Assembly (NCBI GenBank): GCA_037447655.1
Contig: JBBHKE010000116.1
Coordinates: forward strand, 182,965-246,964
Source: Zygnema cylindricum
Lineage: Eukaryota > Streptophyta > Zygnematophyceae > Zygnematales > Zygnemataceae
Direction of reading: 5' to 3'
Length of the DNA stretch: 64,000 nucleotides
Shown: positions 21,701 through 32,338 of the stretch, one piece after another
Numbering within the stretch: position 1 is the stretch's first letter
Layout of the letters: every line of letters starts with the position of its first letter
Program-made: the position numbers and the translations under genes
Notes under the pieces: model-generated
What the model was told of the DNA's origin: nothing
Database searches by the model: none
Seen by the model: only the letters and a program-made list of their open reading frames with translations

Positions 21701-23275
21701 CTCACAAAGATGTCTCACCGGAATGAACCTCAGACATACTTAGAGGCCATAAACACTGCAGAAAGTAGGTAGTGGATCATAACTATAAATGAAGAAATGG
21801 CCTCTATCACGGAAGCCAATACATGGGAGTTAGTAGATTGTCCACCGGACCGAAAACCAATCGGATGTAAGTGGGTTTTTAAACTTAAATTAAACCTTGA
21901 TAATACCATTGAGAGGTACAAAGCTAGGTTAGATGCAAAAGGCTATATTGAGAAAGAGGGGATAGACTACGAAGAAACCTTTGCACCTGTAGTCAGATTT
22001 CCTTCTGTTAGAATCCTTTTAACTATAGCCGCAGCGGAGGATATGAAAATACACCAGATGGATATTAAAACGGCCTCTTTGCACGAAGAGTTAGAAGAAG
22101 AAATTTACATAAGGTAATCGGAAGGATTCGTGGAAAGTGGGGAAGAAAGGAAGGTTGGTAACCTAATAAAATCACTCTATGTGATTAAGTAAGCCCCGCA
22201 ACAATGTAATATAAAGTTAGACGAATTTGTGACCGGTGTGGGGTATATCAGAATTTGTTCAGATCACTCTATATACTTATTTTAGGATGAGAATGGAGTG
22301 ATATTTATTGCTATTTATGTGGATGATTTGTTGGTCTTAAGCAAGTCTTTAGATTAAATTAACAAACTAAAATGGGATCTTAGAAGCATTTTTGATATGA
22401 AAGATCTCGGCGAAGAAAAGTATATTTTGGGAATTCAGATGGAGAGAGATAGAGGGAATAGAATTATAAGACTCACTCAAAAAGAAGTAATCGCTAATAT
22501 GCTAGAAATATTTCAGATGGAAAAAGCAAACTTATGTACTACTTCTATGGATTTGAAGAAAGTGTTTAATGGGAAGTGGAGAGAGAGGAATATTGATCAT
22601 TAATGATGAGATGGATGAGATATAAAGAAAATTTATGGAAAATATCCCTTATCAACAGATTGTAGGCATTTTAATTTATTTTATGAATTGTACCAGTCCG
22701 GATATAGCTGCAGCTGTAGGTGTCCTTAATAGAAATCTAAACGAACCAAGAAAGAGAGACTCGGAGGCTGCCAAAAAGGTGATGAGGTATTTGGTGGGGA
22801 CAAGGGAAATATTGTTGCATTTGGGAACAGAGCACACTGACATCGCCACCTGGAGTGATGCCAGTTATGGAGATGTGCCTTTCAGACAGTGTACGACTGG
22901 ATATGTGTTGCAAATTTGATCTGGTGCATGTTGTTTGAGTAGCAAGCAACAAAAAGTAGTTGCTCGGTCGACTATGGAGGCTGAATACATGGCTTCCTGT
23001 GCTACCACCAAAGAATTAATGTGGGTTAAATCTCTTCTTGAAGAACTTGAGTTCATCAAGTCTAGAACTCAAAATGTTTTTTGTGATAATAAAAATGCTA
23101 TCTCTATTGCAGCTAATCCAAAACATCATTTAAAGCTAAGCATATGGATATTAGACTAAGCTTTGTCAGAGAGAAGGTTGAAAATAAAATTACTAAAGTG
23201 GTTCATAAAAATAATAGAGAAATGATTGCAGACATGATGACAAACCACTGCCTTCCCTTAAGTTGATTTATTGCA
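21701..23275 (+). pseudogene. Copia-1 reverse transcriptase - RNase H
   Basis: Reverse transcriptase starts around MASITEANTWELVDCP (21797), with ETFAPVVRF and MDIKTASLHEELEEEIYIR before a stop at 22117. The polymerase motif FIAIYVDDLLVLSKS survives near 22305-22350 in the broken continuation. Further pieces are 22397-22603 (DLGEEKYILGIQM), 22635-22919 (MNCTSPDIAAAVGVLNR; SDASYGD of RNase H) and 22935-23159 (ARSTMEAEYMASC). The terminal ADMMTKPLP-like motif is at about 23228-23262. At least five stops or shifts interrupt it. Confidence 0.8.
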
Positions 23276-23336
23276 GAGAAAATTGTGGACTAAAATTAAA
23301 AAGTGAATAGGAATTCAAGTGAGTGTTGAAAGGAGG

Positions 23337-24110
23337 TAATTAATAGTTCACTTCTCTATTCTAGTTTTACTTTAAAGAAAGAGAGTGAGTATCAAAGGCA
23401 CACCATGGCTGTCGCCATATTTAGAAAGTGGCAAATTTTGAAGTAGAGGATATTTTACTAAAATGTTGCCTAAGTCCAGATTTGAACCTGGGTCTGTGAA
23501 CTAGTATGTAGACAACCTTATCCAATAGGGCGTTGTCAAAAAGATACACGCGACGGGTTTGAAATATATATAAACATTAACGCAACAGCCAATTAACAGC
23601 AGACTAACGAAAAAGAGCAATTCATGCATGTACGCGAATCTGAACTGTGTAAAATATGTTTTGATTGGACGGCCGACATTGTAGTCGCCACGCGAAGTGA
23701 TCTTTGGCAACCTTTGGAGATAGCGTCACACGGTGCCACGTGGCGCCATATTATTTGATACCGAAGAAGATGGGAAGAGGAACCATGGCTCTCGATTTGA
23801 CAAGTGTCACCTTGTAGACCATGTCATACAATGGTCGTACAATAAGTTCATCTTCTATTGTACCTTCTTGTACTATATAGAGTTCCTATTGGAAAAGGGT
23901 TTAGCAGTAGGTAGTCGTGAGTAGGCAAACAAAGACTTAGTGATATTTAGGTACCTCTCTCTAAGAGAGCTTGTAACTATAATGGTCATCTTTGACCAGC
24001 CATAACTTACTGCTCAAGGAGCATATTCAGTGATTCAAGGCTTTACATAGGCTGCTCATTCTGTTGGTCAATGGAGACCACAAAAATTTTGACAAATGGA
24101 GACCACAAAA
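23337..24110 (+). repeat. Copia-1 3' LTR
   Basis: Begins just after the purine tract and shares 23566-24035 with the 5' LTR. The part missing from the 5' LTR includes ACCATGGCTGTCG and an antisense tRNA-like module at 23465-23537. The right end shows a ~31-bp tandem duplication (AATGGAGACCACAAAA, near 24070-24115), so the exact terminus is uncertain. Confidence 0.65.
23465..23537 (-). other. tRNA-like module inside the Copia-1 3' LTR
   Basis: On the minus strand this 73-bp span has an A-box-like CCCTATTGGATAAGG and a B-box-like GGTTCAAATCT in tRNA spacing. CCAG/CTGG can pair as a T-arm, but the acceptor arms do not pair, so it is not a functional tRNA gene. Copies A, B and C of the LTR carry a similar module at the equivalent place, at about 9095-9155, 10040-10115 and 18000-18065. 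Confidence 0.4.
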
Positions 24111-24114
24111 TTTT

Positions 24115-24696
24115 TGACAGTGGTGGAACAAATGGGATAATGTTCTGCGAGATTATTAAATGGTTTGAGACTGGCAGGACAAAATCCGAAATGGTAATAA
24201 GTGTTACTGGATGATGGGGCCAAGAGATAGGACCAAAAGAAGGATGCTTGGAGGTTTCAATGAATGTTACTATAGAGCCATAGACAACGGGTTGGGTGGC
24301 AACGAGAATATTGAACCGACTCACGTGCGTGACACCTTTGTAATAAGTCCCGAAAAATTTACCCCAATTCGTGATGTTGGTGGACCAACGGAAACGAATA
24401 CCTTTTCCCAATCTGATGTGAATAGCAGTGGAAATTGTAGGAGAACAGAAACCGACCCAAGCATATCAAGGGCATTGGACCTTGAGAAGTTCGATAATGT
24501 AGCTTTGAAAATACATGAAAACATAGTGAAGGAGAACAAAGAAACATTTGACAAGATAGGAGAATTATTGGTTGCAAGTTGAGAAAAACACAAACGCCGA
24601 CTGGAAAAGGAAGCCAAAGAACGTCAAGAATTACTTGATGTTGTGCGTGCACTTGTTGGCAAAAATTTTGGGAACAATACAAACAATGAGAATTGA
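24115..24696 (+). pseudogene. Trihelix (Myb/SANT-like) DNA-binding protein remnant
   Basis: The first ~90 bp encode WWNKWDNVLRDY then, after a stop and frame change, WFETGRTKSEMVISVTG. This resembles the third helix of plant trihelix domains. A further shift leads to MMGPRDRTKRRMLGGFNE followed by YYRAIDNGLGG (24211 onward), which fits the conserved segment after the trihelix. The C-terminus is a charged, coiled-coil-like stretch (LEKEAKERQELLDVVRALVG) interrupted by one TGA at 24580 and ending at 24696. Such proteins are transcription factors, or Myb-like companions of PIF/Harbinger transposases; which of the two cannot be told here. It directly follows the Copia-1 3' LTR. Confidence 0.45.
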
Positions 24697-26685
24697 ATTT
24701 TGAGGTATGCATTCAATTCTTGTTGCTATATCTCCTAATATTATTTTTGTATATTAAAGGTTTTATTCCATATCTCCTAATATTATTTTTGTATATTAAA
24801 GGTTTTATTCCAGCCTCTTCACTTATGATGGTTAATTGTTGCATTCTAGATTATAGACTGAAAATTCCTATTGTTATATGTTCATTTTTGTGGCATCCAT
24901 GAGTTTGGTTTCCAAATGATTATATCGAAATATATGCATAGGTCATTATTAATATTTTTATTGTTGTTTGCCTATCTATTCCTTTCTCTTTATTACTTTC
25001 CACCTCTCCCTTTCCCTTTCTCTTTCTCACTTGTTCTCTAACCTATTTTTATCTCTTTCCCTCTCCCTCGCCCTCGAATTTTGTCTTGATCTCTCTTTCT
25101 TCATCGCTGGCTCTCCACCTCTCTCTCGCTCTCAACCTCTCAATTTTTCCCACCTGCTATCTCCCTCTGTCTCTCTCTGTCTCCCTTAGTCCATCTTTGT
25201 ATCATTCTCTTTGTCTCCCTTAGTCTCAAGTTGTATCCTTTTGCCTCTATTTGTTTCCCTTGTCCCTCCCTGTCTCCCTTTGTCTATTTATGTCGCCCTC
25301 TGTCTCTCTCTCTCCGTATCGTCTTTAAACCCTTATCTTATGCTTGTATTTTTAGCGTTGTTCTCTCTCTCTCCTCTCGTCTTTTAACCCTTATCTTATG
25401 CTTGTATTTTTATCGTTGTTGTTGATGGTGGCAGGTAAACGTTTTTCGAAGATTTGACAATTCCATCGTTATTTCATGATTATTTAGGGTAAACTTATAT
25501 TTCAAGGTTGTCTTCCCCATGTGTATTACAGTTATCTTAGCTCTATAGGGAGCTATAGTTGTCTTCAGAGGTGTATTATTTCATACTTTTGGGTTGTATG
25601 AGATGTAACTTTTATACAAATTGAAAAAAAAATGCTTGTTACCTCCACATATTCTACTTCTCGGTTCTGTTTTTATTTTCCCAAATTCACTTACTTCTAT
25701 GTTCATGTTTTTCTTTTTTTGAATTCACCTACTTCTATGTTCATTTACTTCACGCTGAAATTTGTTGGCGAAACAGAGATGATGATAGGGATGGGAGAGG
25801 GGGGAGGAGAGGGAATCAAATGGAAGATACTTTTATGTGAATTATCATATGATTATTATTTTTTGGCATTTGGTGGAGGGGTGGTGATGAAACTTACATT
25901 GGGAATTGCATGTGCCACATTTCAACCAAAGAAAAACAGAAAGAAAAAAGATTTAAAGTGACAATTCAACAAGATGCATTCATTCAGCAACTTCTTTTTT
26001 TTGAATTAGACAAAAAGGATTTGGAGAAGTTAGTAATTTGAAAATGAAAATGTAGCACAGTAATTTAACGCATAGAGGTCACAAGTTTCAAATGCCAAAA
26101 TATTCTAACAGTTGTAGTTGTACCGAAGAAATAGCGTGGATCCTTTACTTCAACTTATTGACGCAAATAAATATTGCGTGGAACAATTAAAAATGGCATA
26201 AGAAAGATAAAAAGTTGCACTTTGTTCCTTTTTTCGGAACACATTTTTGTTTTCTCCTTCCTACATTTGGACTACCACTAACTGCCAATCCCACTAAAGA
26301 ACTAAGAACTATATGTTGATTGGAATATATTTTTGGAATATTTTTATGAAAGTACTTCAGACCAGAGTTAACAAAACTAACAAAATTGACTTATAAAACA
26401 GGAATGAAATTTCAAACTTAGGAGAAGAAGGACACGTGTCCATGTAACAATTTAGCATCGCATAGATAATAATTCATAATAATGATTGGTGGTAATTGGA
26501 ATCAATCTCAAGTTTGCCATTATGAAGTTTATGAATTAATGTATGAATTAAAGTTCCCGAAATCTCAAAAATTTAAAATCCCGATTGACAAAATCCAAAC
26601 CATTCCACTTTGTTTCCATTCAAAAAATGGTTGTTCATAGTGCTTCCAGGAAAAAGCATACACCAAAGGAAAAAAGGCAACATGT
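24697..26685. other. No gene; duplicated and CT-rich DNA
   Basis: A perfect ~42-bp tandem duplication (unit beginning ATATCTCCTAATATTATT) occurs at 24728-24812. A CT-rich, TCTC/TCCCT tract spans about 25000-25440 and contains two copies of ACCCTTATCTTATGCTTG (25329, 25387). The frame at 25632-25961 has no family resemblance. Confidence 0.5.
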
Positions 26686-26689
26686 ATAA

Positions 26690-26817
26690 AAGAGGGGTGC
26701 AGTCAAATTGTCAGATTGCCTTCTTGGGCAGCAGTGGTTTTGGCTTGAAGTGGGTTAGTTAAATACTATCTAGAGGCTTCCTGTATTCTGTAGTCCAATG
26801 GAGGACACAGAATTGCA
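26690..26817 (+). repeat. 3' end fragment of a Copia-1-type LTR
   Basis: AGGGGTGCAGTCAAATTGTC through GAGGACACAGAATTGCA matches the LTR ends of copy B at 10913-11036 and 11480-11634, including TTAGTTAAATACTATCTAGA. Here the expected primer site does not follow. Instead a GC-rich open frame continues directly from the LTR-encoded ATG. Confidence 0.7.
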
Positions 26818-27595
26818 AATTCTCGACTACCTCTTCCCACTACCGGTAGACACCCAGCATCCGGACCTCGCCTTCAGCTTTGCCGAAAGGTTTTATTGGA
26901 ACCCCTCGGAGTGGCCCGAGGAGTGGCGTATAGGGAAGCCTAGAGATCCTATCCGTATTCCTGCCGACGTCCCGTCACACCCAGCGTGGAATTTCATGCG
27001 GACAAAAGACCTGGGAAATAATCATAAGGGTTATATGCAGCTAAACCCTCATGCCTTACCATTCGTGGAAGTGGTGGAGGACAACTACAGGTACAGGATT
27101 GATGTTCCCGGGTTACTCCGTCATTACCACCCGTGGGATGTCCGCCTCCACGACATCATCTCTAGGGCGGAGGTCACCCCTGAGGTACGGGCACTCAAGC
27201 TGGCTTGAAAGAACGCTTTGCAACGGGCCCGAGCTGCAAGGAAACACGTGTCCTTTAAATTACGGAAAGTACTTGGTGGGAACTGGCGGACGAAGAAGTG
27301 GAGGAAATTCCCCCAGTGGATGAACCCGAAAAGCCTCGGATTCCGGCACCCGAGGAGCCTGCACTGGCGGTCGTTCCGCCGCGACCGGAACTACGCGAGG
27401 TTGTACCGGAGGAAGGGGTGGATCAGGTTCGGGAGAGAATCACGGGGAGGCGGTTGGGAGCGGCAGATCATCATATTGCGTTGCTTGAGACCCGTTGTGA
27501 GCAGCTCTAACATCAACTCGACGCCCTTCGCCAAGAGTTCGAGGAGTATCGCGAGGAAACATACGACATACTCCGGAAGTTGCAGTTTCCCTGAG
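26798..27595 (+). pseudogene. GC-rich broken ORF, family unknown, starting inside an LTR end
   Basis: The ATG and first seven residues (MEDTELQ) come from the LTR end. The rest is a distinct protein: a tryptophan-rich N-terminal part (ERFYWNPSEWPEEW; PAWNFMRTKDLGNNHKGYMQ), then RYRIDVPGLLRHYHPWDVRL and a basic segment. A TGA stops it at 27206. The same frame resumes briefly (RARAARKHVSFKLRK), then shifts near 27260 to VDEPEKPRIPAPEEPALAVV and a coiled-coil C-terminus (LETRCEQL, stop, HQLDALRQEFEEYREETYDI), ending at 27595. I do not recognise the family. Base composition is clearly GC-richer than the surroundings, suggesting an origin different from the neighbours. It could be the gag-like gene of a non-autonomous retroelement or a captured host gene; neither can be decided. 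Confidence 0.45.
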
Positions 27596-28110
27596 TAATT
27601 CAAGGTTCAGCGGGACGCTGAATCCTTAGTGGGAGGCATTGTAATAGGGTTACAAGTTCGGGTACTTAGTGGCTAGGGCTGGGCTGCTATAGTTGCGATT
27701 CCAGAGCAGTGCAGCTGCATTTCCAGACCAGCGCAGCGTAGCAGCATAGCAACTTAGCGGCGGAGCAATTTAGTAGCGCCGCAACATAACAGCACAGCAT
27801 AGCAACGCCGCTAATTGTAGATGGAGCTGTATAGTTCTAGAAGAAAGTTTTAGATAGATCTCGGTTGACCGTGAAGGTCCACGTGTACAGTTGTACAGTA
27901 CTAGGAGGACTAGCAATTAGTTAGTTTAAATAGTCGAGTAGACCTTGTTAATAGAGGACCTGAAGTAGACCTACACAGCGAGAGCAACCCTGTACTCTCT
28001 CTTCCAAATAATAAAGCGCAACCTTGTCTGTTAATGCTGTGTGCTCCTACTGTTGCTACAGGAGATCTTGGAGCCTTCCGCTGTGCATGGTGGTGTATTG
28101 TGTGACCTAT
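27596..28110 (+). repeat. LTR-like 3' region of the GC-rich element
   Basis: After the broken ORF come GCAGC-rich repeats (27700-27800), then a promoter-like region with TTTAAATA (27926) and an AATAATAAAG poly(A)-type signal (28006), resembling an LTR. No second copy is present in the window, so the assignment is tentative. Confidence 0.3.
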
Positions 28111-29555
28111 AATTCTTGTCCCTTTTACACTCCCAAACCGTTTTACAAAATATTATTTTTATTTAAAACCGTCACTTTACTTACTCCAAACAACTCCCCT
28201 ATAAAGGTAGGTGTTTTCCCCGTGGCAAGCCGGTAGAGCACCATCTCTATTTGGCGTTTCATTTCTATTTTTCGGTTTGGAATATTCACAAAAGCTGTCG
28301 GTGGGTTGGTTTCCATTTGATACCGAATTTTATCTACTAAATAATCAAAAAGTTAACAGGGGAGACGGAACAACATTTTGTACCTTTCGTCACTGTACGT
28401 ACTTAGAAGGTTCATCGAAAAATGAAGACTTCGAGGTTGGATGTAGAAACCCCCAGATGCCCCTCTTCGGCTGATCATCATCCTTCCGAAAAATTATGCA
28501 AATCCTATAAAGTTCTGCGAACTAGACATCATGTTTCTCTGTGCAATATACATGATGAACGACAGTATAATCAACTCCTCGTCATTATAAGCACTGTCAC
28601 CTAACTGTAACAAGAGGAACAGGATTATAATCAATTCCATGTTCGTCTTGTTTTCAAAACCTTCCTCGAATACAATGTGTCAAACCCTAAAAACTTCAAA
28701 AAATGTTTTTTTTCAGTCGATTCCTTCTACCTGTTGGGAAAGGATTTAAACACTTTTCAAAGAGAAAAGGTCGAGCAGAGTGATCCATGCAGGAAGGACT
28801 AATCTTATCCAAGGAAAAAATACCGTTCAAATTGTAGTTGGAATTACACTGCTGGTGAAAACCTCATTTTCATTAAAGGAAAACAAACCCTAAAAACAAA
28901 TATGGTGTAGAAGACAGAGGGCTTTTGCATCAAGCGGACAAGTATGCCGTACAGACAATTGGTTCGGACGTACAACGTACGCGAAGATTATGAAGATAAT
29001 AAATGTCGGTGTGAAGATTTTTCAAAGATTATGCATATTTGGTCAAAACACACGTGGTGTCACTCAATGTTTAACACATGTATCATAGACTCTACATGAT
29101 GGAACTTCGACTTAGAGTATGGTTACATCAGGAGGTCTCTGTAATAGTACGGAGAGCAAAATTTCTGTATTACAGAGGCCTCGGTTACATCGCGTATCAA
29201 ATGTAAACAAGTTTTTACATACGTGTTCTAATTTGAGTGATTCCACGTAGGTCGACGATCAAATCTCTAAAATCGTCAAAGATTTGGAAACCGACCATTT
29301 TCGTATAAAAATCCGTACTTGCGTATTAGGGGGTCTCGATCGGTCACCTTGAAAAAAATTATATGTTGTTGTACGGGTGAAAAACGATGGTTTGGTACGG
29401 ACGGAATTTGAGTCATCGGCGCCTAATCGTATGGCAACATGAATCACATCGCGACATTTTTGTTGACGTCAGATGACCTCAAGGGCAATTCACTTCCAAA
29501 CAAAAAAAAAAAGACATTCGTTTCTTCATCTCATTCACCATCCGTTTCTAGTGTG
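28111..29555. other. No gene seen
   Basis: Moderately AT-rich, with small unrelated frames such as 28211-28474. A short hairpin around 29130-29180 (GAGGTCTCTGTAATA and its near inverse) is the only structure seen. Confidence 0.45.
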
Positions 29556-29907
29556 AATCCTGCAAAGGTGTCGCAAACCCCTCCACGGCAATAGAGATTC
29601 CACACGTGTCGGTCGCAAATATTGTAACGCTCAACTATGATTTTTTGCTCATAAATACATGGATTTTTCCACTGAACTGGCCACAAGGAAGCCTCGGTAA
29701 ACATGAACAAGAGCGTTTACTGGAAAATCCACATGGAAATCCACCCTCAAGCAGTATTTGACCCCAAAATGGCCCGAAGCGCCGATACAGTCTGATACGA
29801 TTAATGCCGCGTAATTAACATCATGACGTCATAACACACGCGTGAAGACGGCCACCCACCAATTCTCCCAAAGAAAGAAAAAAAAATAGAACATGCCACG
29901 TTGCCCG
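29556..29907 (+). repeat. 352-bp direct repeat, copy 1
   Basis: Begins AATCCTGCAAAGGTGTCGC and ends CCACGTTGCCCG. It matches 30439-30791 with only about three single-base indels. No gene inside. Copies are in the same orientation, 531 bp apart. Confidence 0.9.
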
Positions 29908-30438
29908 TTATGGAGAAATTACAATAAAACATTTTTTTGAAAATGGTATTGATACACAAATTAGCGTAAATGACACTAATTCATTATATACACTAATAAT
30001 TTCTATACGCTAATAACGATTCACGGTGTACCATACTGTACGTTATTAGCCGGTATTGATAACACGACATTTTGGCGTGTACGGATATTGAGAAAACGAC
30101 AACTTGGCGTGATGTCCCGGATCGCACGCGCAAAATTTTAAAGTACGATACTGTACGTTACTCAACCAGTATTGATATCACGACATTTTGGCGTGACGTC
30201 GATTTTGTTTGGCGTGACGTCGATTTTGTTTGGCCTTTTATCATACCACTACAACCACGCGAAATACAACAAATAGAATTGTACCACGTGTCTCTTTTCA
30301 TTGCATCAAAATGGAACATGACAAAGCCAATCAAAACTCAAATAACTCAACGGCTCACGATCTTACACAAAAACAATCGACGGTCAATTATCGTTGTCAC
30401 CAGAGACGAAGGCGACTACAATGCTTTGCCCTTTTAGA
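29908..30438. other. Spacer between the 352-bp repeats, with a TIR fragment and tandem 21-mer
   Basis: Contains a right end of the CACCGTG-type element (about 29990-30036) and a 21-bp tandem duplication of GGCGTGACGTCGATTTTGTT at 30190-30231. There is no primer site or gene, so the flanking repeats are probably not a conventional LTR pair. Confidence 0.5.
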
Positions 30439-30791
30439 AATCCTGCAAAGGTGTCGCAAACCCCTCCACGGCAATAGAGATTCCACACGTGTCGGTCGCA
30501 AATATTGTAACGCTCAACTATGATTTTTTGCTCATAAATACATGGATTTTTCCACTGAACTGGCCACAAGGAAGCCTCGGTAAACATGAACAAGAGCGTT
30601 TACTGGAAAATCCACATGGAAATCCACCCTCAAGCAGTATTTGACCCCAAAATGGCCGAAGCGCCGATACAGTCTGATACGATTAATGCCGGCGTAATTA
30701 ACATCATGACGTCATAACACACGCGTGAAGACGGCCACCCACCAATTCTCCCAAAGAAAAGAAAAAAAAATAGAACATGCCACGTTGCCCG
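30439..30791 (+). repeat. 352-bp direct repeat, copy 2
   Basis: Near-identical to 29556-29907. Differences include GGCCGAAG versus GGCCCGAAG, and GCCGGCG versus GCCGCG. Such low divergence implies a recent duplication. Confidence 0.9.
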
Positions 30792-31465
30792 GCATTCCGT
30801 ACAAACAGACGAACCTTTAATGCTGTCGATGGCGCCATTTCGAAACATGGGAACCATTATTATAAAATAATGCTGACCAACCATTAATAAATAAATAATG
30901 TTGACCCATTGAGGTCCTTCCGTACAATATGCCCTATGGCCTCAGAACTCAAGTACTCTAATTCCGTACAGAAAAATCAGATTTCGTACAAAAAATCAAC
31001 ACTTTTGGCAGAATGCGGTCAAGGTTTACGCCCATAACCTCGAAGAATCAAATCAGTCATAAAGTGACCGACAAAATAAATAATATTATAATGTTTTTTT
31101 GACAAAATTCGTTTTTTGGTACGGCATTGTACTAAAAAAAGTACGGCCAGTAATAAACAACCTCATTATTTCCGTACTGGAACTTCAGCCTACGGGTAAG
31201 ATTTCCATTAAGATCCCGTTGGAGTAAAATTGGGGGCTGTTTACTGGACACCGTACTTTTCGTACGGATGTTTTTTCCGTACGAATTCGTACCATCCACT
31301 ATGGGCCAAGCGAACAAGACACCAGTATAAGAAAAAAAAAGTGGGGGAATATTTTTAGAGGAAAAGTGAGTTTTTCATATCTTTGCTTCCAAACTACAGT
31401 AGCTACCGGCCATCTACCGGCTACCGGTCACCTGCATTTTTAAGCGGCTACAAACGGCCGTCAAT
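30792..31465. other. Upstream region of the LysM gene; no other gene
   Basis: Several GTACGG-rich stretches (31120-31300) but no clear element. The last 100 bp contain ACCGGCCATCTACCGGCTACCGG repeats. No TATA box was recognised before the ATG at 31466. Confidence 0.4.
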
Positions 31466-32338
31466 ATGGGTCGCCAGCTGTCAACTGTCCTGCTGCTAGT
31501 TGTGGTGGCTGCCGCTTGCGCTGCTGTCCACGTGTCAGCACAGGAAAGAAAGGAGATTGTGTCAGAAGAATTGATGGAGGGACACGTGGCAGTACATGAC
31601 ACGAATGGTGAGAAGGAGGCAGAATGAACGACCGGTCCTGGATACGGGTAGAAGAAGCTGGAGGGAGAGGGAAAAAGACCAAAGGAAACAAAAAGAGAGG
31701 GAGAGGGAGAGGGAGAGGGAGAGGGAGAGGGAAAGGGTTGAGTAGAAAGAAGGAGACATGAATTAGGAGAAGAGAGAGGCGAGGAGTGTGGAATGAGGGG
31801 GGAAGAGAGAGGAAAACTGAAAGGTAGAAAATGGGAATTTGGTTGCTGTGTTTTAAAATTATGATCAAAGGTATATACTTCTTATTGAGTTAATAGCGGT
31901 TTTTGGTTTTTTTTTTTCACTTTATTTCTGTCCCACGTTTTTTTTCTTCTTTCCACTTCCTCCTCGCTGTATTTATTAACAACCGAAATTTATGTGGTGC
32001 AATTGTCACTTTGATATGTTACTTTGTTTGGCGATTCATTTCTTTTTGGTTCAATGTCGTTAATTTATTTTTTTTGTCCACTCTATCCAGGATTCAATGG
32101 AGGTCGACGTCACTTGCTCGCATGTAGCCCGTCTTACAAGTGGAAAAGAGGTGACACGTGTCTAAGTGTGATAGCCAAATTTTGTGGCTCGAGAAGCAGA
32201 CAAACGTGGAGACAATGTTTGGGCCCAAACGCGGGAATGTGTTTCGGAACCGGCAGCAGTTGGGCGGTAGGAATAATGATTTGTGTGAAAACTTGCACAA
32301 ATAACACTGGTGATAAGGTAGTAGGCTGTGTCGTTTGA
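31466..32338 (+). CDS. Secreted LysM-domain protein, two exons
   Basis: Exon 1 is 31466-31607 and exon 2 is 32091-32338, joined across a 483-bp intron with GTGAGA donor and pyrimidine-rich TATCCAG acceptor. The frame is kept (phase 1) and gives 129 residues. Residues 1-24 form a signal peptide (MGRQLSTVLLLVVVAAACAA, probable cleavage after VSA). A short acidic linker (25-50) precedes a LysM-like domain at 59-116: YKWKRGDTCLSVIAKFC (63-79), PNAGMC (93-98) and WAVGIMICV (105-113), fitting the plant pattern Y-V-GD-C-IA-F ... N-P-C ... G-CV. Eight cysteines in the domain region suggest disulfides. LysM modules bind N-acetylglucosamine polymers such as chitin, so an apoplastic role in wall or microbe interaction is likely. 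No transmembrane segment or kinase follows. A GGGAGA repeat lies in the intron. Confidence 0.75.

Larger units (their letters stand above)
18256..24110 (+). mobile_element. Copia-1: decayed Ty1/Copia LTR retrotransposon
   Basis: The two LTRs share a block at 18258-18740 and 23570-24035 with high identity. Between them, in the order typical of Ty1/Copia, come a primer-binding site, gag with CCHC knuckle, protease, integrase, reverse transcriptase and RNase H, followed by a purine-rich tract (TTGAAAGGAGG) before the 3' LTR. Stops and frameshifts occur in every domain, so it is not autonomous. The 5' LTR lacks its first ~230 bp, meeting the solo LTR copy C. The 3' LTR has an internal deletion just after CAGTGATTC. 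Confidence 0.85.

Noticed and set aside
25632-25961. 109-codon frame
   Set aside because: Begins in duplicated TTCACCTACTTCTATGTTCA sequence and has no family resemblance or supporting signals.
29556-30791. LTR pair of a short retrotransposon
   Set aside because: No TG...CA ends, primer site, purine tract or flanking 5-bp duplication was seen.
31461-31868. 135-codon minus-strand frame over the LysM gene
   Set aside because: It is antisense to exon 1 and to the GGGAGA repeat in the intron; the plus-strand spliced model is much better.
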